Of a stretch of 64,000 bases of DNA, positions 18,523 through 27,108 are shown piece after piece. A program made the translations under genes and the position numbers. The notes under the pieces are model-generated. The model saw nothing but the letters and a program-made list of their open reading frames with translations. It was not told where the DNA came from and did not search any database. Source of the stretch: Nocardioides glacieisoli. Lineage in GTDB: Bacteria; Actinomycetota; Actinomycetes; Propionibacteriales; Nocardioidaceae. Each line of letters opens with the position of its first letter. Position 1 is the first letter of the stretch. The stretch spans positions 310,001 through 374,000 of the forward strand of contig NZ_SDWS01000002.1 in assembly GCF_004137245.1 (NCBI RefSeq), written 5' to 3'.

Positions 18523-19012
18523 GAGTGGTGACGATTCCCGCCTCGGGATCCCACCGCCGCAGCGTGGTCAGGGTGAGCATGGCGTCGTCGTGGCCGAGGA
18601 CCTCCAGGGCTGCGGGTACGTCGACCCGCCTGACGCGACGGGCCAGGGTGACGTGCGGCAGCCAGCCGGCGTGCTGCACCGCGAGGCCGGAGCGCAGGTC
18701 GAGCACGGCCCGGACGAGCTCGTCGGGCACGTCGAGCAGGCGGACCAGCGAGACCTTGGCCCCGCCGAGGAGCGCGATGCCGCCAGTCCCGACCTCCACG
18801 GGCAGCAGCGGCGCGACGAGCTCACGCGCCCGCTGCTCGTCGTCGGCGCCCAGCGATGGTGCGGCGACCACCGTGGCGTGCGGGCTGTTGGTGGTGCCGC
18901 GGTGGTCCAGCTGGGAGGGAAGTCCCGCGTCGCTCAGGGCCTGCCAGTCACGACGTACGACGTCACAGCCGGCGTCGTCCGGCAGCAGCTCGATCGCGTG
19001 CAGTCGCGGCAT
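18518..19012 (-). CDS. 2'-5' RNA ligase family (2H phosphoesterase) protein
   Basis: 164 residues. Two H-x-T/S-like motifs, SPHATVV and LPHVTLARRV, are spaced as in the 2H phosphoesterase superfamily (LigT/ThpR). Members ligate RNA 2'-5' or hydrolyse cyclic phosphodiesters; the actual substrate is not predictable. TAGGCT lies 6 nt upstream of the ATG, again a leaderless signature. The start region overlaps the decayed GH16 fragment. Confidence 0.78.
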   Translation of the reverse strand: MPRLHAIELLPDDAGCDVVRRDWQALSDAGLPSQLDHRGTTNSPHATVVAAPSLGADDEQRARELVAPLLPVEVGTGGIALLGGAKVSLVRLLDVPDELVRAVLDLRSGLAVQHAGWLPHVTLARRVRRVDVPAALEVLGHDDAMLTLTTLRRWDPEAGIVTTL

Positions 19013-19022
19013 GCGGTGAGCC

Positions 19023-19318
19023 TAGATCGGGAGCGAGCACGAGCCGCTCGGCGACCTCGACCACCTCGTAGTCGCAGGTGAGCACGGAGCGGACGATGCG
19101 CTGCCGGGGGAGCACCACGCCCCTGCGCTCGCGGTGGTGCTCCTTGCCGTCGACGCCGAACACCCGCTCCCACGCGGTCCACTCGACCGAGTAGACGTGG
19201 GGTTCATCGGAGCTCATGACGTGCCCGATCCGACGACGCCAACCAGGCTGCCCGTGCGCGGCCGCGCGACGAGGAATGCTGCGAGACAGGCGAGCGTGAC
19301 GACGGACGGGGTGCGCAC
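19023..19318 (-). pseudogene. Decayed GH16 glycosidase copy
   Basis: GTG 19318 with GGGAGG upstream begins a 34-codon frame that reads like a signal peptide (SVVTLACLAAFLVA) and stops at 19214. The stop overlaps an ATG (19217) opening another frame, where HVYSVEWTAWERVFGVDGK and DYEVVEV match the C-terminal part of the adjacent GH16 enzyme (HVFSVEWTPTEYVFRVDGR, DYELAEL). The catalytic core is absent. It appears to be a duplicate that lost its middle and was frameshifted. Confidence 0.7.
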
Positions 19319-19428
19319 TGGACCTCCCGAGCGGGTAGAGCGAACCGTTTGTTACCTTCCTGTTGATCTAACGTGGAGAATGTGGAGAAGTTACGACGGC
19401 GCTCCCGGAGATCTGGCCAGCGGTCTGG

Positions 19429-20712
19429 TCAGCGACCTGTGCGGCGGGCGACGCGGCGGCCGTGGGTGGCACGCGACGCTGCGGTCGAGGAGGCGTCGAA
19501 CACCCGCACCCAGTCGACCTGGGCGGTGTCGGCCATCTCGTCGGCCGTCAGCTCGGCGAGCTCGTAGTCCGAGGTGAGGTTCGACAGGACGAGGTACTGC
19601 TGCGCCTGCGACACCGCCTCGGCCTCGCGGTAGTACTCCCGACCGTCGACGCGGAAGACGTACTCGGTGGGGGTCCACTCGACGGAGAACACGTGGAACT
19701 CGTCCCACCAGTCGTTCTTCCTGGCCAGCACACGCCGGGCGGCCGGGACGGGGTCACCGAGGCTGACCTTGTTCCAGCCGCCCTGGTAGTAGTGGATGCT
19801 CGAGCTGATGGTCTCCGTGCCCCGGCCGTTCTCGCCGAAGAACTCCATCACGTCGATCTCGGTCCCCGCGGCAGGTTGGCCGTCGGCGTACGTCGTGCCG
19901 TTGGGCAGCATCCAGAAGCCCGAGTGCATGCCCTTCGCGCGCTGCGGCTTGATGCGTGCGGCGACGATGCCGTGCTGGAAGAAGCGGGTGTGCTCCGTCG
20001 CCACCTGGCTGTTGAGGAGGTAGGGGCTCGTTCCCGAGACGGTTCCGGCGGCGCGGGTGGACGTGTAGCTGCACGGGGTGCCTGCGAGCGCCGGGTCGAG
20101 GGCGACGCCGAGGCGCAGCACGCCGTTGCTCACGCGACGCGCGCTGGGGTCGACGCGGGCGCAGGTGCGGGGCGCGTAGACGCTCTCGTGCTCACGCTTC
20201 TGGTCGTTCCAGACCGACGTGTCCAGAGCGGTGCCGGAGAACGTGTCCTCGAAGCTCGGCTCCCAGCGGGAGGTGGTGACGCGGCCGGTGACCCACGTGC
20301 GGCCGTCGGAGGTGGTGCGCGCACGGTAGGTGCCGGCGCTGGGGGCGAAGGCTGCCGAGCCCCAGGCGTCCTCGACGGTGGTGGCGACGGTCCGCCAGCC
20401 GTTGCGGGTCTGCCGCTCGAGGGTCACCCGCTGGCCGGGCGAGGCCGGGGTGAAGGTGGCGACCAGCGCGCCCTTCTCGGACGGCGCCGCGGGGGACGTC
20501 CCGGGCTGGACGATCGGCGGCAGGGAGGCGAGCGTTCCGCGGACCTCGACCTGGCGTGCCACCCGTGGGCGGTGCTCGACCGCATCCGCCCGCCCGAGAC
20601 CGATCGACAGCAACAGGATGGTGACAAGCACGCCCAGTGCCCCGCGTGCGGCACGCCGGACCCTCAGGTGCACGCGGGCGTCTGCGGACGAGAAGACCTC
20701 GAGGATGCTCAC
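19429..20712 (-). CDS. Secreted glycoside hydrolase family 16
   Basis: 427 residues from GTG 20712 with AGGAGA upstream. A signal/membrane segment lies at about 20-45. A beta-sandwich domain follows (about 70-150, with VTLERQTRNGWRTVATTV). Then comes a GH16 domain (about 150-410) containing the catalytic motif GTEIDVMEFFGE (Glu-Ile-Asp-x-x-Glu) and GMHSGFWMLP. GH16 enzymes cleave beta-1,3 or mixed beta-glucans, agar or related polymers; the substrate is not determined. A truncated paralogue lies immediately downstream. Confidence 0.88.
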   Translation of the reverse strand: MSILEVFSSADARVHLRVRRAARGALGVLVTILLLSIGLGRADAVEHRPRVARQVEVRGTLASLPPIVQPGTSPAAPSEKGALVATFTPASPGQRVTLERQTRNGWRTVATTVEDAWGSAAFAPSAGTYRARTTSDGRTWVTGRVTTSRWEPSFEDTFSGTALDTSVWNDQKREHESVYAPRTCARVDPSARRVSNGVLRLGVALDPALAGTPCSYTSTRAAGTVSGTSPYLLNSQVATEHTRFFQHGIVAARIKPQRAKGMHSGFWMLPNGTTYADGQPAAGTEIDVMEFFGENGRGTETISSSIHYYQGGWNKVSLGDPVPAARRVLARKNDWWDEFHVFSVEWTPTEYVFRVDGREYYREAEAVSQAQQYLVLSNLTSDYELAELTADEMADTAQVDWVRVFDASSTAASRATHGRRVARRTGR

Positions 20713-21004
20713 GGCGTGTCTCCTGTGCTGGATCCGTGGTGGGGGAGCGGGCGCGATCTACGCGTGTTGTGGGGTATTTGTTGATCGCAGTAGGAACCTT
20801 GTGTCGAAGTAACAGCGAAATCCGAGGAATCTTGATGTTCGCCCTCGATGGACTACGTCGTCTAGTCACAACGGGCCATGCGGATGTCTCCGGACGACCC
20901 ATCTCGACGGCCTGGGCCCACCACGCGGTGGGAGCGCGTCCCTCCGAGCCGCAGGACGCCGGGATTCCTGCGGCACCTCGCGCGGCCGTACCCTTGGACC
21001 CGCC

Positions 21005-22516
21005 ATGAGCACCCTTTTCGACAGCGCCGCCGACGCCCCCGCGCGCACCTACGAGGTCAAGACCCACGGGTGCCAGATGAACGTCCACGACTCCGAGCGC
21101 CTCGCCGGGCTGCTGGAGGACGCCGGCTACGTCCGGGCGGACTCGGGGCAGGCCGACGTCGTCGTGCTCAACACCTGCGCTGTCCGGGAGAACGCGGACA
21201 ACAAGCTCTACGGCAACCTGGGCCAGCTCGCCTCGGTGAAGGCCGCGACGCCCGGCATGCAGATCGCCGTCGGCGGCTGCCTGGCGCAGAAGGACCGCGA
21301 GACGATCACGTCGCGCGCGCCGTGGGTCGACGTCGTCTTCGGCACCCACAACATCGGCTCGCTGCCGGTGCTGCTCGAGCGGGCGCGGTTCGCCGAGGAG
21401 GCGCAGGTCGAGATCCTCGAGTCCCTGTCGGTCTTCCCCTCGACGCTGCCGACGCGGCGCGAGTCGGCGTACGCCGCCTGGGTGTCGGTGTCGGTCGGGT
21501 GCAACAACACCTGCACGTTCTGCATCGTCCCGGCGCTGCGCGGCAAGGAGAAGGACCGCCGGCCGGGCGAGATCCTTGCCGAGATCGAGGCGCTCGTGGC
21601 CGAGGGAGTCACGGAAATCACCCTGCTGGGGCAGAACGTGAATGCGTACGGCGTCGAGTTCGGCGACCGGCAGGCCTTCTCCAAGCTGCTGCGCGCGTGC
21701 GGCGGCGTCGAGGGTCTCGAGCGGGTCCGCTTCACCTCACCCCACCCGGCCGAGTTCACCGACGACGTCATCGAGGCGATGGCGGAGACGCCCAACGTCA
21801 TGCCGTCGCTCCACATGCCGCTGCAGTCCGGCTCCGACAAGGTCCTGCGAGACATGCGCCGGTCCTACCGCCAGTCGAAGTACCTCGGGATCATCGACCG
21901 CGTGCGGGCCGCGATCCCGGACGCCGCGATCACGACCGACATCATCGTCGGCTTCCCCGGTGAGACCGAGGAGGACTTCCAAGCCACGCTCGACGTCGTA
22001 CGAGCCGCGCGCTTCTCGTCGGCCTTCACCTTCCAGTACTCCAAGCGCCCCGGCACGCCCGCCGCGACGCTCGACGACCAGGTCCCGCCCGACGTGGTCA
22101 AGGACCGCTACCTCCGCCTCGCCGCGGTGGTGGACGAGGTCGCGTGGACAGAAGGCAAGGCGGTCGTCGGCCGCACCGTCGAGCTGATGGTGTCCGAGGG
22201 CGAGGGCCGCAAGGACATCGAGACCAAGCGACTCTCCGGCCGCGCTCCCGACAACCGCCTCGTCCACTTCGCCGCGGACTTCTCCTCGGTGCCCGAGTCC
22301 TCCGTGCGCCCGGGCGACATGGTGACGGTCTCGGTGACGTACGCCGCCCCCCACCACCTGGTCGCCGACGGCCCGATCCACTCCGTCCGCCGCACCCGTG
22401 CGGGGGACGCGTGGGAGCGGCGTACGTCGTCTTCCTCCGCGCCGACCGGCGTGGGGCTCGGGATGCCGACCGTCGGGGTGCCCGCGCCCCTGCCGCCGGC
22501 TGCCGCCTGCGGCTGA
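21005..22516 (+). CDS. miaB: tRNA-2-methylthio-N6-dimethylallyladenosine synthase MiaB
   Basis: 503 residues. It is a radical-SAM methylthiotransferase acting on A37 of tRNA. The UPF0004 domain cysteines are in [21 protein letters not shown] and VGGCLAQKD. The radical SAM cluster is in [15 protein letters not shown]-terminal TRAM domain contains [11 protein letters not shown]. The MiaA prenyltransferase that makes its substrate is encoded about 2.4 kb downstream. The usual neighbours recA and recX are not in this window. Confidence 0.96.
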   Translation: MSTLFDSAADAPARTYEVKTHGCQMNVHDSERLAGLLEDAGYVRADSGQADVVVLNTCAVRENADNKLYGNLGQLASVKAATPGMQIAVGGCLAQKDRETITSRAPWVDVVFGTHNIGSLPVLLERARFAEEAQVEILESLSVFPSTLPTRRESAYAAWVSVSVGCNNTCTFCIVPALRGKEKDRRPGEILAEIEALVAEGVTEITLLGQNVNAYGVEFGDRQAFSKLLRACGGVEGLERVRFTSPHPAEFTDDVIEAMAETPNVMPSLHMPLQSGSDKVLRDMRRSYRQSKYLGIIDRVRAAIPDAAITTDIIVGFPGETEEDFQATLDVVRAARFSSAFTFQYSKRPGTPAATLDDQVPPDVVKDRYLRLAAVVDEVAWTEGKAVVGRTVELMVSEGEGRKDIETKRLSGRAPDNRLVHFAADFSSVPESSVRPGDMVTVSVTYAAPHHLVADGPIHSVRRTRAGDAWERRTSSSSAPTGVGLGMPTVGVPAPLPPAAACG

Positions 22517-22521
22517 CCCCC

Positions 22522-22602
22522 TGTCGGAGTCCCCGCCTGAGCGGGGACTCATGCACGATCGTGGAGCTTTCGAGCCGGCTCCCGGCTCAGGACTTCCACG
22601 AT
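22522..22602. repeat. Left copy of long inverted repeat around the DUF559 gene
   Basis: An 81-nt element made of two hairpins. The first is GAGTCCCCGC-CTGA-GCGGGGACTC. The second is a longer stem starting ATCGTGGA and closing TCCACGAT. It matches the reverse complement of 23650-23730 at about 69 of 81 positions by eye. Confidence 0.85.
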
Positions 22603-22666
22603 CCCTTCGTCCACAGATCGGTCCAGACGGGTCGCGCGCCACGTCGCGACGTCCGATCGTGGGGGA

Positions 22667-23644
22667 GTGGACCCCTTGGCCGACCTGCTCGCCTCGCAGG
22701 ACGGCGTCGTCTCGCGGAGCCAAGCCATCGGCGTCGGTCTTCAGCCCCACGACGTACGCCGTCTCGTGCGCCGCCGTGACCTGACGCCGCTGTTCCCCGG
22801 TGTGTTCATCGACCACACGGGTGTCCCGACGTGGGTGCAGCGGGCTTGGGCGGGGGTCCTCGCGTGCGCGGCCCCGGGTGGAGCCTCCGGCAGCGACCTG
22901 GGTGCGGCCCTCGCCGGAGCCTCCGCGATGCGCGCTGCGGACGGACCGGGGCGAGCGGGGTCCGAGGACGGACCGATCACGGTCGCTGTCCCACGCACGC
23001 GCCGCGTGGTCGCACCCCGGGGCGTCCGGGTCGTGAGGACCTTCGGCATGGAGGACCGGGTCCAGTGGAACCTCGGGCCGCCGCGCATGCGCTACGACGA
23101 AGCCGCCCTGGATGTCGCACTGCAGGAGACGGGCGACTTCGCCGCCATCGGCGCTGTCTCGCGAGCCGTGCAGAGCAGGCACACCACGGCACTCCGCATG
23201 GTCGCCGCGCTGGATGCTCGCACGAGAGCTCCGCGGCGGGACTTCCTCGCCGGCGTCCTGAGAGACGTAGCAGCGGGGAGCTGCTCGGTCCTCGAGCACG
23301 GGTTCCTGACGTTGGTCGAGCGACCGCACGGCCTGCCGCCCGCCCAGCGCCAGAAGCGTGTCGGCACCGCCAGCGGCATCGTCTACCGCGACGCGGCCTA
23401 CGGAGAAAGGCTGATCGAGCTCGACGGTCGGTTGTGGCACGACACGGCGGAGCAGCGCGACAAGGACTTCGAACGGGACCTCGATGCTGCAGTCGCCGGG
23501 CAGGGCACCGTACGACTCACGTGGGGGCAGGTCTACGAACGGCCGTGCTCGACGGCAGCGAAGCTCTCCCGTCTTCTCGAGGTGGACGGTTGGCCGGCGG
23601 CTCGCCCGTGTGGTTCCGGATGCGCCGTCGCCGACGCGGCCTGA
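22667..23644 (+). CDS. AbiEi-like N-domain plus DUF559 nuclease-like protein
   Basis: 325 residues from GTG 22667 with GGGGGAG upstream. The N-terminal winged-helix part (about 1-50: VVSRSQAIGVGLQPHDVRRL, then LTPLFPGVF) resembles the AbiEi antitoxin-type domain. The C-terminal part (about 240-300: ERLIELDGRLWHD, QRDKDFERDLDA, TVRLTWGQV) has the Vsr-like PD-(D/E)XK pattern of DUF559, with Asp and Glu/Asp catalytic candidates. Its function is unknown; related actinobacterial genes are annotated as type IV antitoxin-like. It is enclosed by two inverted copies of an 81-nt element, suggesting it moved as a unit. Confidence 0.75.
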   Translation: MDPLADLLASQDGVVSRSQAIGVGLQPHDVRRLVRRRDLTPLFPGVFIDHTGVPTWVQRAWAGVLACAAPGGASGSDLGAALAGASAMRAADGPGRAGSEDGPITVAVPRTRRVVAPRGVRVVRTFGMEDRVQWNLGPPRMRYDEAALDVALQETGDFAAIGAVSRAVQSRHTTALRMVAALDARTRAPRRDFLAGVLRDVAAGSCSVLEHGFLTLVERPHGLPPAQRQKRVGTASGIVYRDAAYGERLIELDGRLWHDTAEQRDKDFERDLDAAVAGQGTVRLTWGQVYERPCSTAAKLSRLLEVDGWPAARPCGSGCAVADAA

Positions 23645-23649
23645 CAGCC

Positions 23650-23730
23650 ATTGTGGAAGATCCGAGCCGGCATCCGGCTCGGAACTTCCACGATCCTGCA
23701 TGAGTCCCCGCACAGGCGGGGAGTCCGACA
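23650..23730. repeat. Right copy of long inverted repeat around the DUF559 gene
   Basis: In reverse complement it begins TGTCGGACTCCCCGCC and ends TCCACAAT, pairing with the left copy. It also forms two internal hairpins, so it may terminate transcription from both sides. Confidence 0.85.
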
Positions 23731-23739
23731 ACGAGAAGG

Positions 23740-24033
23740 TCAGGCCGGAGGCTCCGGCGACCCGTCCTCGGCCTCCTGGCCGGCCTCCGGCGACTCGGCC
23801 GTCGTGTCGGCCTCCGCATCGTCCGCCTCGCCCTCGGGGGCCTGCGACTTGTCGTCGGGCTCCGAGATCTCGTCGGGCAGCACGTCGTCGACCGCGGGGT
23901 TGTCCTCCGGGGTCAGGTCGCGGCCCAGGCCGTTGTCCTCCGGGTCGTCGGCGATCGCGTCCACGCCGCCCGGGTAGAGCTCCGGGTCCTCGGTGACCGG
24001 GGTCGGCATCGGGCTCAGCTCTTCGTTGCTCAT
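23740..24033 (-). CDS. Small acidic, probably disordered protein
   Basis: 97 residues from ATG 24033 (MSNEELSPMPTPV), chosen for GGGAGG 7 nt upstream. The composition is dominated by Asp, Glu, Pro and Ala, with no predicted hydrophobic core, membrane span or cysteine. No function can be assigned. It follows a Nudix gene on the same strand, with about 90 bp between. Similar acidic proteins are common in Nocardioidaceae, but I recognise no named family. Confidence 0.6.
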   Translation of the reverse strand: MSNEELSPMPTPVTEDPELYPGGVDAIADDPEDNGLGRDLTPEDNPAVDDVLPDEISEPDDKSQAPEGEADDAEADTTAESPEAGQEAEDGSPEPPA

Positions 24034-24119
24034 CGGGTTCCCTCCCACAGGTTGGTTCGTTCGATCGTGCCGCGCGGGTCATGAACTGACCACCCCCGAG
24101 GGGCGGGGCCAGCCCGGAC

Positions 24120-24572
24120 TCAGAACCCGAACGTCAGGTAGACGGCGCCGGACGACAGGTGCGCGAGGGCGCACGCCTCGTGCGGCACCATCGGCTCCGG
24201 CAGCGCCGAGAGCGGGAACCACTCGATCGCAGCGGCCTTGTCGGGCTCCACGACGCGGGGAGTCCCGGTCCACGACCGCGCGGTGAAGAACCAGTCGACG
24301 CGCTCGTCGATCGGCTCGCCGTGCTGGGTGCGCTGCATGGTGAACTCGAGGTCGAGCGAGACGTCGGTGACGCCGAGCTCCTCGAGCGCCTCGCGGCGCG
24401 CGGCGTCGTACGCCGTCTCGCCGCGCTCGACGTGCCCGGCCGCGGCGGCTGCCCAGTGGCCGTCCATGTAGGGCGTGCCCTGCCGCAGCTGGAGCAGCAC
24501 CTCGGTCCCCGCGTCGCCCTCGCGCAGGAGGTAGACGTAGGACGCCGGGACGAGCACGAAGCGGTCGGTCAC
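24120..24572 (-). CDS. Nudix hydrolase
   Basis: 150 residues from GTG 24572. A full Nudix box (GX5EX7REUXEEXGU, starting GHVERGET) occupies about residues 46-68. A PYMDGHWAAAAAGH segment precedes it and DERVDWFFTARSW follows. It hydrolyses a nucleoside diphosphate linked to another moiety, substrate unknown. TAGGGT lies 7 nt before the GTG, supporting that start and a leaderless mRNA. Confidence 0.88.
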   Translation of the reverse strand: MTDRFVLVPASYVYLLREGDAGTEVLLQLRQGTPYMDGHWAAAAAGHVERGETAYDAARREALEELGVTDVSLDLEFTMQRTQHGEPIDERVDWFFTARSWTGTPRVVEPDKAAAIEWFPLSALPEPMVPHEACALAHLSSGAVYLTFGF

Positions 24573-24591
24573 GCGGCCGACCCTAGGGCCG

Positions 24592-24813
24592 TCAGGGTGC
24601 GGGGGTGGCCGGCGGGATGTCGTCGTTCTTGCCGTCGAGGTTGTCGAGGGCGTCGCGGGCCTTGCCGGTGGCCTGGTCGATCTTGTCGGCGTGCTTGCCG
24701 CCGGTCTTCTCGTTCGCGAACTTGCCGGCCTTGTCGATGCCGTCGGCGATCTTGTCGCCGTGCTGGTCGACCGCGTCGGTGAGCTTGGCCTTCGCCTTGT
24801 CCAGGAAACTCAT
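24592..24813 (-). CDS. MT0933-type antitoxin-like protein
   Basis: 73 residues from ATG 24813 with GAGGAGGA upstream. MSFLDKAKAKLTDAVDQHG and KTGGKHADKIDQATGKARD match the small MT0933-type antitoxin family of Actinobacteria (amphipathic, Lys/Asp rich). No toxin partner is visible next to it, so its role as an antitoxin is family-based only. It is divergent from miaA. Confidence 0.75.
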   Translation of the reverse strand: MSFLDKAKAKLTDAVDQHGDKIADGIDKAGKFANEKTGGKHADKIDQATGKARDALDNLDGKNDDIPPATPAP

Positions 24814-24894
24814 CAGGGTCCTCCTCGAGGAACGCCGGCCCACCCCGACGGGTGAGGACTCCGGTGCCGCCGACAGTAGCCAAGAGGAGACAAT

Positions 24895-25812
24895 GTGCCC
24901 ATGCCCCAGCCGATCGTCGCCCTCGTCGGCGCGACCGCATCCGGCAAGACCGGGCTCAGCCTCGACCTCGCCGAGCGCCTCGGCGGGGAGGTGGTCAACA
25001 CCGACGCGATGCAGGTCTACCGCGGCATGGACATCGGCACGGCGAAGCTGCCGGTCGCCGAACGCCGCGGGGTCCCGCACCACCTGCTCGACATCCTCGA
25101 CGTCACCGAGCCCGCCACCGTCGCGCACTTCCAGGGGTGGGCCCGCTCGTCGATCGCGGACATCCGCGGCCACGGCGCGACGCCGGTGCTCGTGGGTGGA
25201 TCGGCGCTCTACACCCGGGCGATCGTCGATCGCTTCGAGTTCCCCGGCACCGACGAGTCGCTGCGCCGTGAGCTGGAGGCGGAGCTCGAGCGGATCGGCG
25301 GGCCTGCCCTCCATGCCCGGCTCGAGGGCGTCGACCCGGCCGCCGCCGCGCAGATCGAGCCCGACAACGGGCGCCGCACGGTCCGCGCCCTCGAGGTCAT
25401 CGCCCTGACCGGCCGCCCCTACGGCGCCGGCATGCCGCGCCTGGAGTACGCCGACCCGCTGACCGTCCAGATCGGCGTCGACATCGACCGCCCGACGCTC
25501 GACGAGCGGATCGCCCGGCGGGTGGACGAGATGTTCGCCGCCGGCTTCGTCGAGGAGGTCGAGGCCCTCCTCGACCGCGGCCTCGCGGACGGGCTCACCT
25601 CGCAGCGGGCCATCGGCTACCGCGAGGTCATCGGCTTCCTCACCGGCGACCGGACGCTGGCCGAGGCGATCGAGCAGACCAAGACCGGCACCCGCCGGTT
25701 CTCGCGACGCCAGGACGGCTGGTTCCGCAAGGACCCGCGCATCGTCTGGGTCGCGCACGACGACCCCGACCGTGTGGCGAAGGCGGTCGGGGCGATCGAG
25801 TCGCTCAGCTGA
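24895..25812 (+). CDS. miaA: tRNA dimethylallyltransferase MiaA
   Basis: 305 residues. It transfers a dimethylallyl group to A37 of tRNAs reading codons that begin with U; MiaB then adds the methylthio group. The P-loop GATASGKTGLSLDLA, the substrate residues in VNTDAMQVYRGMDIGTAK, and RAIGYREVIGFL are present. GTG 24895 has AGGAG five bases upstream; ATG 24901 is an alternative. The stop overlaps the convergent oxidoreductase gene by 8 nt. Confidence 0.95.
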   Translation: MPMPQPIVALVGATASGKTGLSLDLAERLGGEVVNTDAMQVYRGMDIGTAKLPVAERRGVPHHLLDILDVTEPATVAHFQGWARSSIADIRGHGATPVLVGGSALYTRAIVDRFEFPGTDESLRRELEAELERIGGPALHARLEGVDPAAAAQIEPDNGRRTVRALEVIALTGRPYGAGMPRLEYADPLTVQIGVDIDRPTLDERIARRVDEMFAAGFVEEVEALLDRGLADGLTSQRAIGYREVIGFLTGDRTLAEAIEQTKTGTRRFSRRQDGWFRKDPRIVWVAHDDPDRVAKAVGAIESLS

Positions 25813-26416
25813 CCCGCGCCAGCGGTCGTACGACTCCGGCCCGGGCCGGGCGCGCGGCGTCGGCGGCGCCGAGGTCGGCGGCCTCCCGGATCCAGGTGGC
25901 GATGTCGGCCTCGCTGCGGCCCCGCACGTCGGCGTACCTGGTCAGCTTCGTCGGCTTGATGCCGCAGAACTCCATCGTCCGGCCCTTGACCTGCTTGACC
26001 GTCGAGTCGCCGACGAACGGGAGGTACCACCCCGGCGAGTCCGAGGTGACCGCGAGCCGCCCGGTCCGGCCGGCGAGCAGGCCCTCCGGCATGCCGTTCT
26101 CCTTGTAGCGGAAGGCCCAGCCGCGCTCGAGCGTGCGGTCGAAGAAGCCCTTCAGCAGCGCGGGCACCGACCCCCACCACAGGGGCGTGAAGACCGCGAC
26201 GTGGTCGGCCCACTCGAGCAGCTCCTGTGCCCGGACCAGGTCGGGCTCGAGGTCCTGCGGCGTGCGGTAGCCGGTGCGCAGGGTGAGGTCGAAGTCGAGG
26301 TCGCGCAGCACGAGCGCGACCGCGTCGTCGCCCGCGCCGGCGGTGTACGACGCGGCGAGCTGGGCGGTGAGGGAGGCGGGGTCGGGGTGACCGTCGATGA
26401 CGAGGATGCGGGCCAT
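25805..26416 (-). CDS. NAD(P)H-dependent flavin oxidoreductase (KefF/NQO-like)
   Basis: 203 residues from ATG 26416 with AGGAG 6 nt upstream. The flavodoxin-like fold starts ILVIDGHPDPAS. It continues with VFTPLWWGSVPALLKGFFDRTL (FMN-site region, in the typical PLWWxxxPAxLKGF pattern) and TSDSPGWY. Members reduce quinones or drugs two electrons at a time. It is divergent from a TetR gene, which likely regulates it. Confidence 0.85.
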   Translation of the reverse strand: MARILVIDGHPDPASLTAQLAASYTAGAGDDAVALVLRDLDFDLTLRTGYRTPQDLEPDLVRAQELLEWADHVAVFTPLWWGSVPALLKGFFDRTLERGWAFRYKENGMPEGLLAGRTGRLAVTSDSPGWYLPFVGDSTVKQVKGRTMEFCGIKPTKLTRYADVRGRSEADIATWIREAADLGAADAARPARAGVVRPLARVS

Positions 26417-26436
26417 GGGAGCTCCTAAGTAGACAC

Positions 26437-26453
26437 TGTCAAGAATGTGGACA
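26437..26453. promoter_or_regulatory. Candidate TetR operator
   Basis: TGTC and GACA flank a 9-nt centre between the divergent oxidoreductase and TetR genes. The short arms make this only a tentative operator. Confidence 0.35.
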
Positions 26454-26472
26454 ACGCCCAGATTGGAGTAGG

Positions 26473-27057
26473 ATGTTGCTCATGTCAAGATCTGTCGGCG
26501 GATACCACCACGGGAATCTCCAGGCCGCGCTCGAGGACGCCGCCCTCGACCTGCTCGAGACGACCTCGGCGCCGAAGATCAGCCTCCGCGAGGTCGCCCG
26601 TCGCGCCGGCGTCAGCCACAACGCGCCCTACCACCACTTCGGCGACCGGGCGGCGCTGCTGAGCGCGCTCGGCGTGCGGGGGATGGCCGCCCTGCTCGCG
26701 GCGCAGGAGGAGGCAGTGGCGTCCGCAGCCGGCCCCGTCGAGCGGGTGCGCGCGCTCGGCCTCGCCTACATCCGGTACGCCGCCGCGCACCCGCAGACGT
26801 TCGCGCTGGTCTTCGACCCCGACTACTGCGCGGCCGGCTCCCCGAGCGCGGAGATGGCGCCGTTGATCGCCCGCAACGAGGACCTGCTCGGCGGTGAGGT
26901 GGCCGCCCTCGTGCAGGAGCCCGGCTGGGAGGGGCGGGACGTGATGGCCCTGTCGGCGGCGCTGTGGTCGACCGTCCACGGGATGGCCCAGCTGATCATG
27001 CTGGGGCACCTGCCGCTCGAGGCGGCGGAGCCGGCGCTCGACGCCCTCGTGCGCTAG
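26473..27057 (+). CDS. TetR/AcrR family regulator (WHG C-terminal domain)
   Basis: 194 residues. The HTH domain (about 10-60) contains ISLREVARRAGVSHNAPYHHF, shown here at its 21-residue core as ISLREVARRAG and VSHNAPYHHF. The C-terminal ligand domain includes LGLAYIRYAAAHPQTFALVF and WSTVHGMAQL, typical of the WHG class. It most likely represses the divergent NAD(P)H oxidoreductase gene. The start is ATG 26473 with GGAG close by; ATG 26482 is an alternative. Confidence 0.88.
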   Translation: MLLMSRSVGGYHHGNLQAALEDAALDLLETTSAPKISLREVARRAGVSHNAPYHHFGDRAALLSALGVRGMAALLAAQEEAVASAAGPVERVRALGLAYIRYAAAHPQTFALVFDPDYCAAGSPSAEMAPLIARNEDLLGGEVAALVQEPGWEGRDVMALSAALWSTVHGMAQLIMLGHLPLEAAEPALDALVR

Positions 27058-27108
27058 ACGGCAATCTCGATCAAGCGCACTGTCGGTGGCCGGTGTCAGG
27101 GTGGGTCG

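Noticed and set aside
20835-21008. A 57-residue frame upstream of miaB with GAGGAA before its ATG and a 4-nt overlap with miaB
   Set aside because: Its third codon positions are much less GC-rich than real genes here and the product has no recognisable pattern; coupling may be accidental.
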